64,000 nt of DNA from Eurosta solidaginis. Its lineage: Eukaryota > Arthropoda > Insecta > Diptera > Tephritidae. Below, in pieces: positions 11,082-20,696 of the stretch. The notes under the pieces were generated by a model. It made no database searches and was not told the DNA's origin. It saw only the letters and a list, made by a program, of their open reading frames with translations. The DNA is taken from positions 55,524,779 to 55,588,778 of the forward strand of contig NC_090319.1 of assembly GCF_040869045.1 (NCBI RefSeq). The letters run 5' to 3'. The position numbers were made by a program, and so were the translations under genes. The first letter of the stretch is position 1; each line of letters begins with the position of its first letter.

Positions 11082-11715
11082 CAGACCCGGTAAAATAATA
11101 GCAGTGGTACTTTTTATCATATTTCGTCAATTTATTTCTCTTTTTTATTTTTGATAATTTATGAAAAAACTTTTGTAAATTTTGTCGCAGAAACTATGCA
11201 AACCAATCTCAAAAACAGTTCCAAAAAAATTCTAAAGCTCGAGAAAATTCTACGAATATTTCGAAGTTTTCGATTTAGAGCTTTCAGATGTTTGTTGAGT
11301 ATGCAGCTCTTTAGCCAATTCAATTTTATTTTAATGAAAATTAGGTTTTAAGACGATCGTTTTCTTTCATATAATGAATGATGATATAGAAGAAAATGAG
11401 CAACACCATCGACAACAAAATTCTCAAAACTAAACGTTGGCCAATATCGTTTTGAAACTTGCACTTCTTTAAAGTAAAATTGAATTGGCTGCAAAGCTGC
11501 ATACTCAACAAACATCTGAAAGCTCTAAATCGAAAACTTCGAAATATTCGTAGAATTTTCTCGAGCTTTAGAATTTTTTTGGAACTGTTTTTGAGATTGG
11601 TTTGCATAGTTTCTGCGACAAAATTTACAAAAGTTTTTTCATAAATTATCAAAAATAAAAAAGAGAAATAAATTGACGAAATATGATAAAAAGACCACTG
11701 CTATTATTTTACCGG
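11082..11715. mobile_element. Palindromic Tc1-like MITE
   Basis: Two arms of about 250 bp (11,082-11,334 and about 11,470-11,715) are near-perfect inverted repeats around 11,401. Each arm even yields the same 60-odd residue accidental ORF on opposite strands. The ends read CCGGTAAAATAATAGCAGTGG and the left end follows TA, as in Tc1/mariner elements with long TIRs. No transposase is present. Confidence 0.75.
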
Positions 11716-11993
11716 CGAACAGAAAATAGAATATCAGTCGAAATTTTTATCACTGAATTGTTTTGAGTATGTGATTTTGTAGCCCAATAAATTTTAAGCA
11801 ACCAACAAAAAATTGTTCACATTTTATGGGCGAAAATCTGAAATACCCTCGAAAAAACTGTCAAAAATCAAGGCGAATTATGAGAGATCTATAATTTGTA
11901 CTTTGTTGTACTAAAATTTATTGGGCTACAAAACCACATACTCAAATCAATTCAGTGATAAAAATTGCCACTGCTATTTTTCTTTTCTCAGGT
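11716..11993. mobile_element. Second palindromic MITE, adjacent
   Basis: Arms of about 80 bp (11,716-11,797 and 11,910-11,993) are inverted repeats with conserved block TTTTTATCACTGAATTG and TGTAGCCCAATAAATTTTA. The outer right end, reverse-complemented, includes AATAGCAGTGG, so it is a cousin of the neighbouring Tc1-like MITE and may have inserted in or next to it. Confidence 0.65.
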
Positions 11994-12030
11994 GTATGAA
12001 TCAGTCGAGAATGATAACTTTTATATTAAT

Positions 12031-13735
12031 TTATAAATTATAATGTTTCAATTTGTTTGAAACAAGTGCTAAGATGTCTGCTTGCAACTCGTCCTTTTGC
12101 GATTGAGACAGCCTTGCAAGTTTAGATTTAAGCAAGGAGAAAAATATTTCGTCTTCTTGCGTATTAGCCGCAGAGTACCTTTCTCGCATCTTTATCAAAA
12201 CGTCTTCAAAAAGGTCATCCACCTTTTTCTTCTTCGGCGGCTCACGAGGTGAAGGGCGTTTGTCTGGTGGCTTAGGAGAATCTACATTGGTAACTGGACT
12301 GGAAGTAGAAAAAAAGATTTAATAAATGTTTATTATAGGCGTTCAAAGTATATAGCAATTTAAATTTTTGTAAATGATCCCAAATAAGCCTCAAAATTGG
12401 AAATTTTTTTTTTGAATGGAAGATTTTCGTGATTGTTACGATATCCGACGGATGCTTTGCGGAGGGATTGCGGATCGATCCGCGACAAAACAAAAAACTC
12501 AATGATATTTAAAACTGCCCTGGGTTTCGTTATGAAATATTTCATTGAATCACAAAGACAAACGTCTGGACATCGAAACTTTCACTTAAATGCTAGAGTA
12601 CTTTACGTCTGCGATAGACAGCTAAAATACATCCATAAATCTCGGTATCAACAATTCAAAAACGGTAATAAACATTTCATAGGCACAATTATTCCTTTTG
12701 ATTTTACGCTACCGACATTTTTGAAGGTGTTTCAGCAGTCGATATACTAGTGGAAACATTAGCGACACTCAGGCACAAATATTTACTTTAATATAAAAAA
12801 TTTTGGTAATTCCTTACAAAAGCATGACACTGCTAATACGCGTCCAAAAATAGTGATGTCAAACGACGCGTCTTGACATCAGTATTAATAATCCGAAGGC
12901 GGAAATAAAAATTTTAACTCGTTCAAAAGATATTAACGAAAAACCGAAAAAATACCTGTACTCCGAAAACGAGGGTGGCATCCATAGTATTTTTGCGCAG
13001 AACACCTTTCTGCATTGGCGGCCTTCGGCCGCGCTTATAAAAAATTACCCTGGATGGGTCCAACACCGGTTTGGATACCAAAACTATAACCGCGCAAAAC
13101 AATTTTTTTTGTGGGTACGAAATTACAACAATCACATGAAAATCTCTAACTTCAACTGCAAATATCTCCAGACACAGATACAATTTTTATTTTCCGCATT
13201 CGGATTATTGTTGTCGAGGTCAATACGCGCCTTTTGACACATCTTTCGATATTTTTGGACGCGTATTAACAGTGTCATGCTGTCGTAAAGAATTACCAAA
13301 ATTTCCTTACCTTCCCTCCTCTGCAGATTCTTCAATAAACTGCATCGTGCTGAACAGCTTCCACTGCTTTCTAAAGCTGGTGCCAGCACCCGACCGCCCT
13401 GCATCCTCGGATTTCTCCTTCCTATATCGATCGCACAAAGAACGCCAGCGTGTTTTGCAGTTATAGGCTGAAAAACAATAAAATAATTATTAAAATACAA
13501 AAATAAAGCACCGCCAGCATTTACTTACCATTGCTGTTGATTGCTTCTGCACCTGCTTCCCATGCTGCATCCTTTGCAGCTTTATTTTTATAAAGCGCCG
13601 AGGATTTGTTGTACAAACAAACGTGCGCTTGCACGGCAGTAATAAGCTGCTCGTTACAAATCTGAAATAAATCCAAAAAGGTTATAATTTAATAAAAATA
13701 TATAATTTTTTACGAAAATGAATTCTTACCTCCAT
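12031..13735 (-). CDS. MADF-BESS DNA-binding protein of Harbinger element, 4 exons
   Basis: A complete spliced gene can be read: exon 1 13,735-13,730 (Met-Glu), exon 2 13,661-13,529, exon 3 13,467-13,311, exon 4 12,298-12,031. All introns are GT...AG (donors GTAAGA, GTAAGT, GTAAGG; acceptors TTTCAG, TTTCAG, TTCCAG), phases match and the sum is 564 nt, 187 residues. Exons 2-3 give a MADF domain (QLITAVQAHVCLYNKSSALY, then NCKTRWRSLCDRYRKEK and FRKQWKLFSTMQFI). Exon 4 gives a basic KKKK stretch and a BESS-like C-terminus (EDEIFFSLLKSKLARLSQSQ, then LQADILALVSNKL). MADF binds DNA and BESS mediates protein interaction; in PIF/Harbinger such partners help transposase enter the nucleus and bind ends. 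Intron 3 holds a family X element. No internal stop is seen, so it may still be functional although the transposase is broken. Confidence 0.82.
12806..13305 (-). mobile_element. GC-hairpin intron element (family X), copy 2
   Basis: The terminal inverted repeats start GGTAATTCYTTAC and continue GCATGACACTG-TAATACGCG and TCCAAAAATA on both ends. The core has GCGGCCTTCGGCCGCGC and AGAACACCTTTCTGC, the reverse complement of copy 1. It begins within a few bases of the exon-3 donor (GTAAGGAAATTTTGGTAATT) of the minus-strand MADF-BESS gene. Confidence 0.78.
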
Positions 13736-13922
13736 TTTAGCACGAAACAAAATTACAATTTGTAAATAAAAACTAAACGTCAGCTGGCAGTAAACGTCAA
13801 ATCTAAATGTCACGCAAAACAAAAATTGGAAATCGAGTTAGGTTTTCACGCAGAAAATTCAATTTGGGTTGCTCTCATACAAGTTGTATGTGCATGAGAC
13901 ATTTTTGACAGAAAATGACTTG

Positions 13923-13947
13923 CGTGCGTTTATATTAGGTTAGCCTG
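13923..13947 (-). repeat. Right TIR of Harbinger element
   Basis: Reads GCGTTTATATTAGGTTAGCCTG then TAA on the plus strand, the inverted counterpart of the left TIR. Confidence 0.85.
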
Positions 13948-13950
13948 TAA

Positions 13951-16004
13951 GAATGCTGTGTTGCAAAGTTTCATCATGAAGTTTTTGGAAGTAAAGAAGA
14001 AGCATTTTTATGAATCAACATTCAGGAGGAAGCAACTTTATGAATGAAATGTTTGGACTTTTGCAAGAAGCTATGTTGCAACATTTCTTTCTTCCTCACG
14101 AATTTATTTCATTTGCAAATAAGTAAAAATGATACAGATTTTAGTAGTTGGTTGAAGGAATGTATGTATGTATGTTGCATGTTAGAAGAGGGGTTAGTGC
14201 GGTAGAGGTATATTATATTACAAATATGTGCAAATGTTTGTTGGTTTTGCCTTTGTTAACGATTTTGTAGTTTGGATATTTTTTGATAAGTCAATATGAG
14301 TTTAGTTAGGTGTATGTACATATGTAGGTATATGAATGTGTTTCCATTTGTAATTTAGGTTGCATTTTGCTAAACTTGAAGAAATTGTATACTTACTACA
14401 AAACTTATAGGTAACCATTGAATTAAAAGATTTTTTTTTATGGTTTGAATTTAATTATTATTTCGATAATAAAAATTTAACTTACATCTTAGCATAACGT
14501 ATTAGATATAAATTTGTAGCGGAATTACGAAATTGCCACCAAAAAGCGACAACTTCTCACACAACTTAACCTTTAAGAAAGGTATCATGATCATAAGAAA
14601 ATGCTCAATAAACTTTTTTTTTTCTTCTATATGTATTTTCTCATTGTATTATTCATTTCCTTAATTTCATTTATTATCAATAACAAAACTAAACTTACAT
14701 ACAATTTTAAAAGAAAATTATCCATATTCATATAAATAAAAATTATTTATAAAGTCTTTTAAAATTATAACTGAAACTTTCTTAAGGAATTGAATATGAA
14801 GAAGGAAAATAACATATTTCATAATAAAAAATTTTAAAATTTGCCTTTAAAAAAGGAAAATAGAAAATTTCTTCAGTGTTTTCTTGTTATCTGGATACCT
14901 CGCTTAAACGTTAAATATTTATATTTCACCTGTATTGGAAAGCATTTTTTGGCTATTTTTGTATTTTTGGATTAAGTATATGAGCCGTTTTCTTCATGAT
15001 TAGCCGGGAGAAAACGGACTTTAATGTTTTCCAATACTAGGCTCTGATGCTACCCAAAGTTAAAAGTTAGTAGCTACCAACCGCTACTTGGTTGCACCCG
15101 AGATGAGGTCCGACCAAAGGTCAGCAACCTACTCGCACAGTCCCTGAATGCCAAGGACCACATTAACCCGCCAACTGGGCTCTGGATGCGGCATGCTAAA
15201 AGGGTGGGAGGGAGATTACGGCGAGCGAAGCATATGGTGAAAAAATACCTCAAACTACAAATGATATACTTAACCAGCCAGAGTATGTTCCGGCTTTTAA
15301 CTCCCCTGCGCAGTGCACCACCCCTATTTGATCTCCTGCTGGGATCTCGGACAAACTATGAGAACATCGCGTATCACTGAGAGAAATGTTATCGCTTTCG
15401 CCATTAGAATTTATCCGCCACGCAAATGCGTGCCGTGCTGAGGTGCCAGCATAAATTCATATATGTATCAGGCGGGAATGTGGGTGATCATCCGGTAGCT
15501 CCGAACCGCCATCCGCGGTACTCTCGGTTTGCCCCGTCCAATGATATACAACCGCAAACCCAAAAATGCCGTCATTTACATGACAATTTATGTACAGCAA
15601 AGAGGGAAAGGCGATGACACTCCTATCTGTGCCTTTTTCCGGTAACTTTACTAATAATTTTCTAGCGATGAGGTGGGGGACAACGCAAGCGGTAAAGCAC
15701 ACAAACACACTCAGGTCAGTTATGCTTATTACTATCACTAATAAAACTAAATCAACTGCCAATATGATTCGCTCTCCGCGGGGGGTTTGGTGGGGGATTT
15801 GGTGGGGGTGGGGGTATAGGAAACAAAAGAAAAGTAAATTTAAATGTAAAAATTTTAAAATATATCGCCAATTTTGCAATTATTAAAAATTTTAATGGCT
15901 ATGCATTATAGCAATTTTACCATTTTTCGAAAATTTTAATGTCGAAAAAGCGGTGTGGTCATCGCTTGATTTCGAGCATTTTTAAATTTTAATTTTTTTT
16001 TTAA
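13951..16004. other. Unassigned spacer with a GC-richer island
   Basis: 13,951-14,930 is AT-rich with TGTATG microsatellites and nothing recognisable. 14,990-15,560 is GC-richer (AGCCGGGAGAAAACGG, CCGCCAACTGGGC) and may be an old repeat or the UTR of an element. 15,775-15,825 is a G-rich run (GGGGTTTGGTGGGGGATTTG) with G-quadruplex potential. The ORFs here show no domain. Confidence 0.45.
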
Positions 16005-16225
16005 CTGTGGCAATTTGAAAAAACAACCTAATTCGAGTTAGGATAAAAATGATATTCTGGCTTTATAACACAAATCTGTTACAGATCTCCCTGTGTTACT
16101 TACTCACAGCCCTAGCGCCAAATGGCTGTTACAAAATATAGCAAGTTACAATGGTGAATTGTGGCTACATTTTCAGATAAAGGTCTATGTCGAATTAGGT
16201 TTTTTTTTTTTTCAAATTGCCACAG
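16005..16225. mobile_element. Short MITE with 30-bp TIRs
   Basis: The left arm CTGTGGCAATTTGAAAAAAC and AACCTAATTCGA is repeated in inverse at the right (TCGAATTAGGTTT...TTCAAATTGCCACAG). About 220 bp in all, no coding capacity. Flanks do not show a clear target duplication. Confidence 0.65.
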
Positions 16226-16260
16226 ATATATATACATAATCAAGTTATAGTGTTAATAGG

Positions 16261-16380
16261 CTGACGGACGGACGGACGGACGAACTAATAGTCCGGAATG
16301 ACGGACGGATGGACAAAAGGACTAACGGACAAAATGACGGAAGAGAGAACGGACGGACGAACGGATGTACTACCAAATAG
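16261..16380. repeat. GGAC/GACG simple repeat
   Basis: A run of imperfect GACG/GGAC tetranucleotides (GACGGACGGACGGACGGACG and variants) over about 120 bp. Confidence 0.85.
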
Positions 16381-16924
16381 TTTTTATTTGTTAAGAGTTG
16401 TCATTCGATAATTTGACAAAAACAAAACAACCAATTAACATGGAATGTTTTTTCAAGGAAGTTTTGGCAAGTTTTGTTTGACTGCCTCCGATATATTTAT
16501 GCGTTGTAATGACTTATCGTAATTGCGATTTTTGTAAACAGAATTAGTCAATTATTTTAATGCAATCATTAAAATAAACCCAAGTACATATATGTAATAC
16601 TCCTTGTTTGTTTTTGTATTCAATAATCGAATGTACCTATATTTAAATTTTTTCTTGTCACACTTATCACAAACATTATATAGGCTGTCTTGTTTTGATT
16701 TCGAATTCAAAACACATTGTGAGCATTTTGTAGTAGGAATATAGGAGTATTACATATATGCCCAAACACGACACGAAAATGTATAGAAGGCATTTTTATA
16801 AAAATATCTGAAAAAAACCAGCGACTACCTTGAAAGTACTTTGCCAAAATATGGACTGACGGCTCTTAAGAAATAAAATCTCTTTGGTACAATAGCGATT
16901 CCTTTATGCCATAATACCATTACT
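16381..16924. other. AT-rich spacer
   Basis: No gene or structured repeat recognised. Confidence 0.5.
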
Positions 16925-17222
16925 CCACGGATTGGAACATGTAACGCTGGGTATCTGTAAAGTAAATATACAAAATTACATTAAATATATAAATAGTAAA
17001 TTTGCATTTTATTTAACTCATATTACCAAGTCTATATCCATCCAAGTCGATATCCATCTCCATTCCTTATTATTGTTGTTGTTGTTGTAGCAGTGATTCT
17101 CTCCATTCATCCATGCCATTATCCAATCCATGTAATGTCGGGTATCTGTGAAATATATATAAAAAATTGCATTAAATACATAAATAGTAAATTTACATTT
17201 CATTTAAATCAAATTACCCATC
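16925..17222. repeat. Pair of about 100-bp direct repeats
   Basis: The segments 16,930-17,035 and 17,125-17,222 share GGGTATCTGT-AA-TA-ATATA, then ATT-CATTAAATA-ATAAAT, AGTAAATTT-CATTT-ATTTAA and ATTACC. Between them is a GTTGTTGTTGTTGTAGCAG run. They lie just 3' of the THAP transposase gene and may belong to its terminal region. Confidence 0.6.
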
Positions 17223-17264
17223 GCTTCATATCACGCTAACCCTCCACAGAAGTCGCTTAGGATC

Positions 17265-20117
17265 TTAGGTTCTTTTATGTTTCTTAGCGTTTAATTTTTC
17301 TAATTTGGCCTCTGTTCGTCGTCGTCGCTCTTCAATTTGTTCCGCCCTAGCCATCCATTTGGCATTTTTGTAGAGAAGGACCGTGACCATAAATTCCAAC
17401 AATTGTAACCGATGGTCTGCGCACTCCCCTGAGAACCAGTCAGGGAACGTTTCATCGGTTTTTCTTTTTATGTAAGCCAGGATCTGTTTTTTTATTTCAA
17501 GGGTGTGTGCGCAGATCCGGATCATTTCGAGGTACCATTTCATGTGCGCCGTACTTACTTCGAAGAACTCGTCCGAAGGATTTACAAGTCGTAAGTCTTC
17601 GTACGGTTTATAATTTTTGGCTACTATAAGCGCTTCTGATGTATTTTCTGGATCGGCAGAAGGCTTGCACATGAGATTTGCACATTTTTCACATTTAACC
17701 TTCCCCAGTACTTTGTGATAAATGGCATAGCCAGTATAGTACCTCTGTATCTGCTCCTCTGCGGTTCGCGCAGCTACTTCTTCCACGAGGAGCTCATTGG
17801 GATTTTCCAGGACATTGTCTTCTTCGTCTGATGGTAGCGGGTCTTCTGTCTGTTGTACGGCGGCTGCTGGTGGTGGTGAAATATTTCCTGCTCCTGGTGA
17901 AATTCTTCCTTGTTCGACCTCCTCCTGGAGGTCCATTCCGGCTCGCCCTGGACGCGCCTCCCCGAGGAGACCCTCGCCGGCAGTTCGAATGAGAGTGTAT
18001 CCTGGTTGCACCTCCCCCTGGAGGCTCTCACTGACGGTTGTTCGTAGTACCATATATCCCTTTTCGCTCTGTCGCAGTACCATGTATCCGGCTTGGAGGT
18101 TCCCTGGACCAGTAGTTGTACGGAGTATGATGTATTCTGGTTGTGTTTTGGTCAAGTCGATTGTTAGTTGCTCCTGTTCTGTCACTTTGGTAATGTCAAT
18201 TGGTTCATCTACTTCTCCCACGTGTTCCTCCTCTCCGATTTGTCCAAGTAGGTCGGATATCGTATCGTATGATATTTTATCATGGGATTTTGTCTTGTCT
18301 GGGCTTTCTTCACCGACAATGACCTGGCTTGACTTAAAACAATACGTTTGGTCATGTTCAGTCGCGTTAATTTTTGGTCGCAGTTCATCGTCCCATTGTT
18401 CGTCCTCCTCCGGTAGCTCCTCCTCTCCCATTTGTTTTAATAATACGGTTAGCTTATCTTCGGATTCATCTCCTGGATCGCGGGCTTTAGTCTCGAATAG
18501 TTCGTCCTGGTTCGGTAAGGGTAAGTCCTTTTGTGCAACTCCCTCTATGCAGCTGATTGGAGCGCCATCTGCGGCCCGCTTCCAATCCAGGAAGATGTCG
18601 TCATCATCTTCGCAGTTGCTGCCCTTGCCTTCGAAGTGGTGTCTCAAAATACTCATGGACACCAATCGGGCTACGATGTACTGCATTTCGTTAGCAGTGG
18701 GATGCATGTTGATCCCTTGGCTTGCTCGTAACTTATAAAAAAAGTTCTCTAACGCGTCCTGGTTGAGCTTGCCAAACATCACGAAATCCAACGCTGGGTT
18801 TCCTTTGAATAAATCCTCTGATAATTTTAACATCGATGTAATGGTGATAATGAATCCGTCAATACAGCTAACCTTGTTTGTAAATTCAACTGTCTCCAAG
18901 TATTTAATATGTTCCAAAAGTCGTTCCTTCTTATCATCGTTTCCTCGCATTATGGGCTTCCTCAAGGGGTTTTTATCGTTTAAATTTTTACAATCAAGCT
19001 CGTCAAACAAATCGTTCATTTGCTTGTGGAAGATCTGTGTTGGCTTGACCGACTCTAAAACCTTAGGCTCGTCTCCAAAGAGAGTTAGGTCTTCCATCAT
19101 TTTGAGACCGGCATAGACTGAGTTACTTAACAACTGAGTAGCTCGCGAAACACTCATCTTTTCGAAATTATTTGGGTGGAGGTGTGCATCGGTCAGCTTT
19201 GGACATATCTTGAAGTTCTCGTTTGCCCTGTCCAAATTGTAAAGTTTTTCGACTACCACCTTGTTTACAATGCCATCTCGCGTTGTTACATTGTAATTCT
19301 TAATAAAATTGTTCCTCATATTTTTTATTAAGTGGCAGTAGTCGAACATGAAATGAATCATTACCCCATTATGTAAGATGGAAGTGCTTTTCTTGCTAAT
19401 ACCAAGTTTATTGAAGGCTGCTTGGTTATTGGTCCCTTGGTCACATACAGCAACTTTTACGGTCAGTCCAATCCTGAGGGCGATGTCGATGTTTCTCCAC
19501 AGTACTTCTATTATATCATCCGTCTTTGCTGCATATTTAACTATATAGTATGACATGACGTATTTCCAGTTGCTGCAGATTCCTTTTACCATGAAGAAGA
19601 GGCATTTGTCCGCAACTCGATTTTCACGACAGCCCTCCCCTATGTCTACAAAACCGTCAATGACATCAACTGTGTTGTTGTATGTCAAGTCTTTTTTAAT
19701 GGATACCTCATCCCACATGATTGAGCACATGCGATGGGTAGCTGGCATTGATTTCACCATTTCCTCCAAGTTCGCTATTACGTGTTTATCAATGCCTGGA
19801 CGGACAAACCGAATTTGTCGCTCTCTCAATAGGGTACTTTGACTTGGTAAACGGAATCCCAAGTCATCCTTCATATACTTGTAAGTTTTGGTAGAGAGGT
19901 AGTTAATACTTTGAGCTAAAGTTTTTTCCTGGGGTTTGTAGTGCTTGGCCTTGGTGCCGACTATAGTCCTCGCGAAAGTTTTTGCGTCCTCTGTTGCTCC
20001 TCGTTGCGGTATTATTGATGTTTCCTTAATTTTGTGGATTTTCCTTTCCTTTTCATCGATGGTCTTCGTTAACTTCCCTATTGTATGCATCATCGTCTTT
20101 TCCCTCTCCATGTACAC
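17265..20117 (-). CDS. P-element/THAP9-type transposase, catalytic part
   Basis: A 950-residue open frame. Order of parts: Lys/Glu-rich coiled-coil (about 1-32), a helical segment TFARTIVGTKAKHYKPQEKT and LAQSINYLSTKTYKYMKDDL (48-90), then the RNase H-like fold with candidate catalytic D136 (IMWDEVSIKKD), D226 (VAVCDQGTNNQAAF) and E457 (LNQDALENFFYKLRASQG). Between the last two sits the insertion domain with DYCHLIKNMRNNF, the THAP9/P-element nucleotide-binding region. The C-terminal part (about 795-950) has GYAIYHKVLGKVKCEKCANL. An acidic and Gly/Pro-rich linker (about 500-790) carries four degenerate copies of GYMVLRTT. Cut-and-paste transposition in the nucleus is the family role. In the same frame 5' lies the THAP ORF, separated by one stop. 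Much longer than Drosophila P (751 residues). No TIRs were found in the flanks. Confidence 0.87.
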   Translation of the reverse strand: MYMEREKTMMHTIGKLTKTIDEKERKIHKIKETSIIPQRGATEDAKTFARTIVGTKAKHYKPQEKTLAQSINYLSTKTYKYMKDDLGFRLPSQSTLLRERQIRFVRPGIDKHVIANLEEMVKSMPATHRMCSIMWDEVSIKKDLTYNNTVDVIDGFVDIGEGCRENRVADKCLFFMVKGICSNWKYVMSYYIVKYAAKTDDIIEVLWRNIDIALRIGLTVKVAVCDQGTNNQAAFNKLGISKKSTSILHNGVMIHFMFDYCHLIKNMRNNFIKNYNVTTRDGIVNKVVVEKLYNLDRANENFKICPKLTDAHLHPNNFEKMSVSRATQLLSNSVYAGLKMMEDLTLFGDEPKVLESVKPTQIFHKQMNDLFDELDCKNLNDKNPLRKPIMRGNDDKKERLLEHIKYLETVEFTNKVSCIDGFIITITSMLKLSEDLFKGNPALDFVMFGKLNQDALENFFYKLRASQGINMHPTANEMQYIVARLVSMSILRHHFEGKGSNCEDDDDIFLDWKRAADGAPISCIEGVAQKDLPLPNQDELFETKARDPGDESEDKLTVLLKQMGEEELPEEDEQWDDELRPKINATEHDQTYCFKSSQVIVGEESPDKTKSHDKISYDTISDLLGQIGEEEHVGEVDEPIDITKVTEQEQLTIDLTKTQPEYIILRTTTGPGNLQAGYMVLRQSEKGYMVLRTTVSESLQGEVQPGYTLIRTAGEGLLGEARPGRAGMDLQEEVEQGRISPGAGNISPPPAAAVQQTEDPLPSDEEDNVLENPNELLVEEVAARTAEEQIQRYYTGYAIYHKVLGKVKCEKCANLMCKPSADPENTSEALIVAKNYKPYEDLRLVNPSDEFFEVSTAHMKWYLEMIRICAHTLEIKKQILAYIKRKTDETFPDWFSGECADHRLQLLEFMVTVLLYKNAKWMARAEQIEERRRRTEAKLEKLNAKKHKRT

Positions 20118-20120
20118 CCG

Positions 20121-20696
20121 TTATCGTTTAGCGTAGTACTCAGGATCGGGTACAATGTCCTGGTCATCGTCTAGACCCTCATATTTGTATCGGATATCTA
20201 GACGCCTGCGTTTTAAATGGAGGTCCGAGTAAAGCTCGAATTCCTCCAATGTCAAGTCAGTGGGCTCAGTCTCTTTGATTGTCGTTGATCTAAGCTGCTG
20301 CGCAAACAAAGGACCACTTTCACCTGGCACTTCATCAGCAGCCTTCTGCACAAATGAAGTACCACTTTCACTTGGCATTTCATCATCATTCCCCCCGAAA
20401 ATTGTTGGAATAGCCCCCTCCTTAAGTTTTCTTCCTATTTTTGTTTCCTTTTCGAAGTGTAGGTCGCAAATATACAAATGTTTCGTATTCATGGCAGATA
20501 TTGGCATATTACATGCCAGAACCCAAGATCTCTTAGCTACTTCTGCCTTCGGGAAAGCGTGGAGAACCACTCCAACTCGCGAAGTGCAGCCAGTTATGCA
20601 GCATACCCTCTTAAATTTTTCCACCTCTACAAAGTAGTGTACAGGTCTACCGTCGTATCCTTCAATTTGTTTAAAAGTAATAAAAAAATACAACAA
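20121..20696 (-). CDS. THAP DNA-binding domain part of the same transposase
   Basis: A 191-residue frame with a THAP zinc finger at about residues 32-100: CCITGCTS, HAFPK, RSW (W58), CDLHF (C77, H80) and the terminal AIPTIF. THAP domains bind transposon ends. It is followed by a Ser/Glu-rich linker ending EYYAKR, then TAA (20,123-20,121), then continues in the same frame into the 950-residue part. The simplest reading is one nonsense change splitting a roughly 1,145-residue protein; stop-codon readthrough or two separate products are alternatives. The first 25 codons are AT-rich and the true start or a splice acceptor may lie near 20,660. Confidence 0.82.
   Translation of the reverse strand: MLYFFITFKQIEGYDGRPVHYFVEVEKFKRVCCITGCTSRVGVVLHAFPKAEVAKRSWVLACNMPISAMNTKHLYICDLHFEKETKIGRKLKEGAIPTIFGGNDDEMPSESGTSFVQKAADEVPGESGPLFAQQLRSTTIKETEPTDLTLEEFELYSDLHLKRRRLDIRYKYEGLDDDQDIVPDPEYYAKR

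Larger units (their letters stand above)
9923..13947. mobile_element. PIF/Harbinger DNA transposon, TAA target duplication
   Basis: The terminal inverted repeats start CAGGCCAACCTAATAAAA on the left and, reverse-complemented, CAGGCTAACCTAATATAA on the right. Both ends are flanked by TAA (9,920-9,922 and 13,948-13,950), the 3-bp T[AT]A duplication expected for PIF/Harbinger. Inside are a plus-strand transposase first exon (10,118) and, converging on it, a minus-strand four-exon MADF-BESS gene. Two-gene structure (DDE transposase plus Myb/SANT- or MADF-type DNA-binding partner) is known for this superfamily. The transposase is truncated after exon 1, and four other inverted-repeat elements are nested inside, so this copy is probably non-autonomous. 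Confidence 0.85.

Noticed and set aside
11151..11652. Two identical 66-103 codon ORFs on opposite strands as real genes
   Set aside because: They are the two arms of a palindrome; the peptide has no recognisable domain.
17797..18738. 313-codon plus-strand ORF, Ser-rich
   Set aside because: It is the antisense shadow of the acidic linker of the THAP transposase, which has clear motifs on the minus strand.
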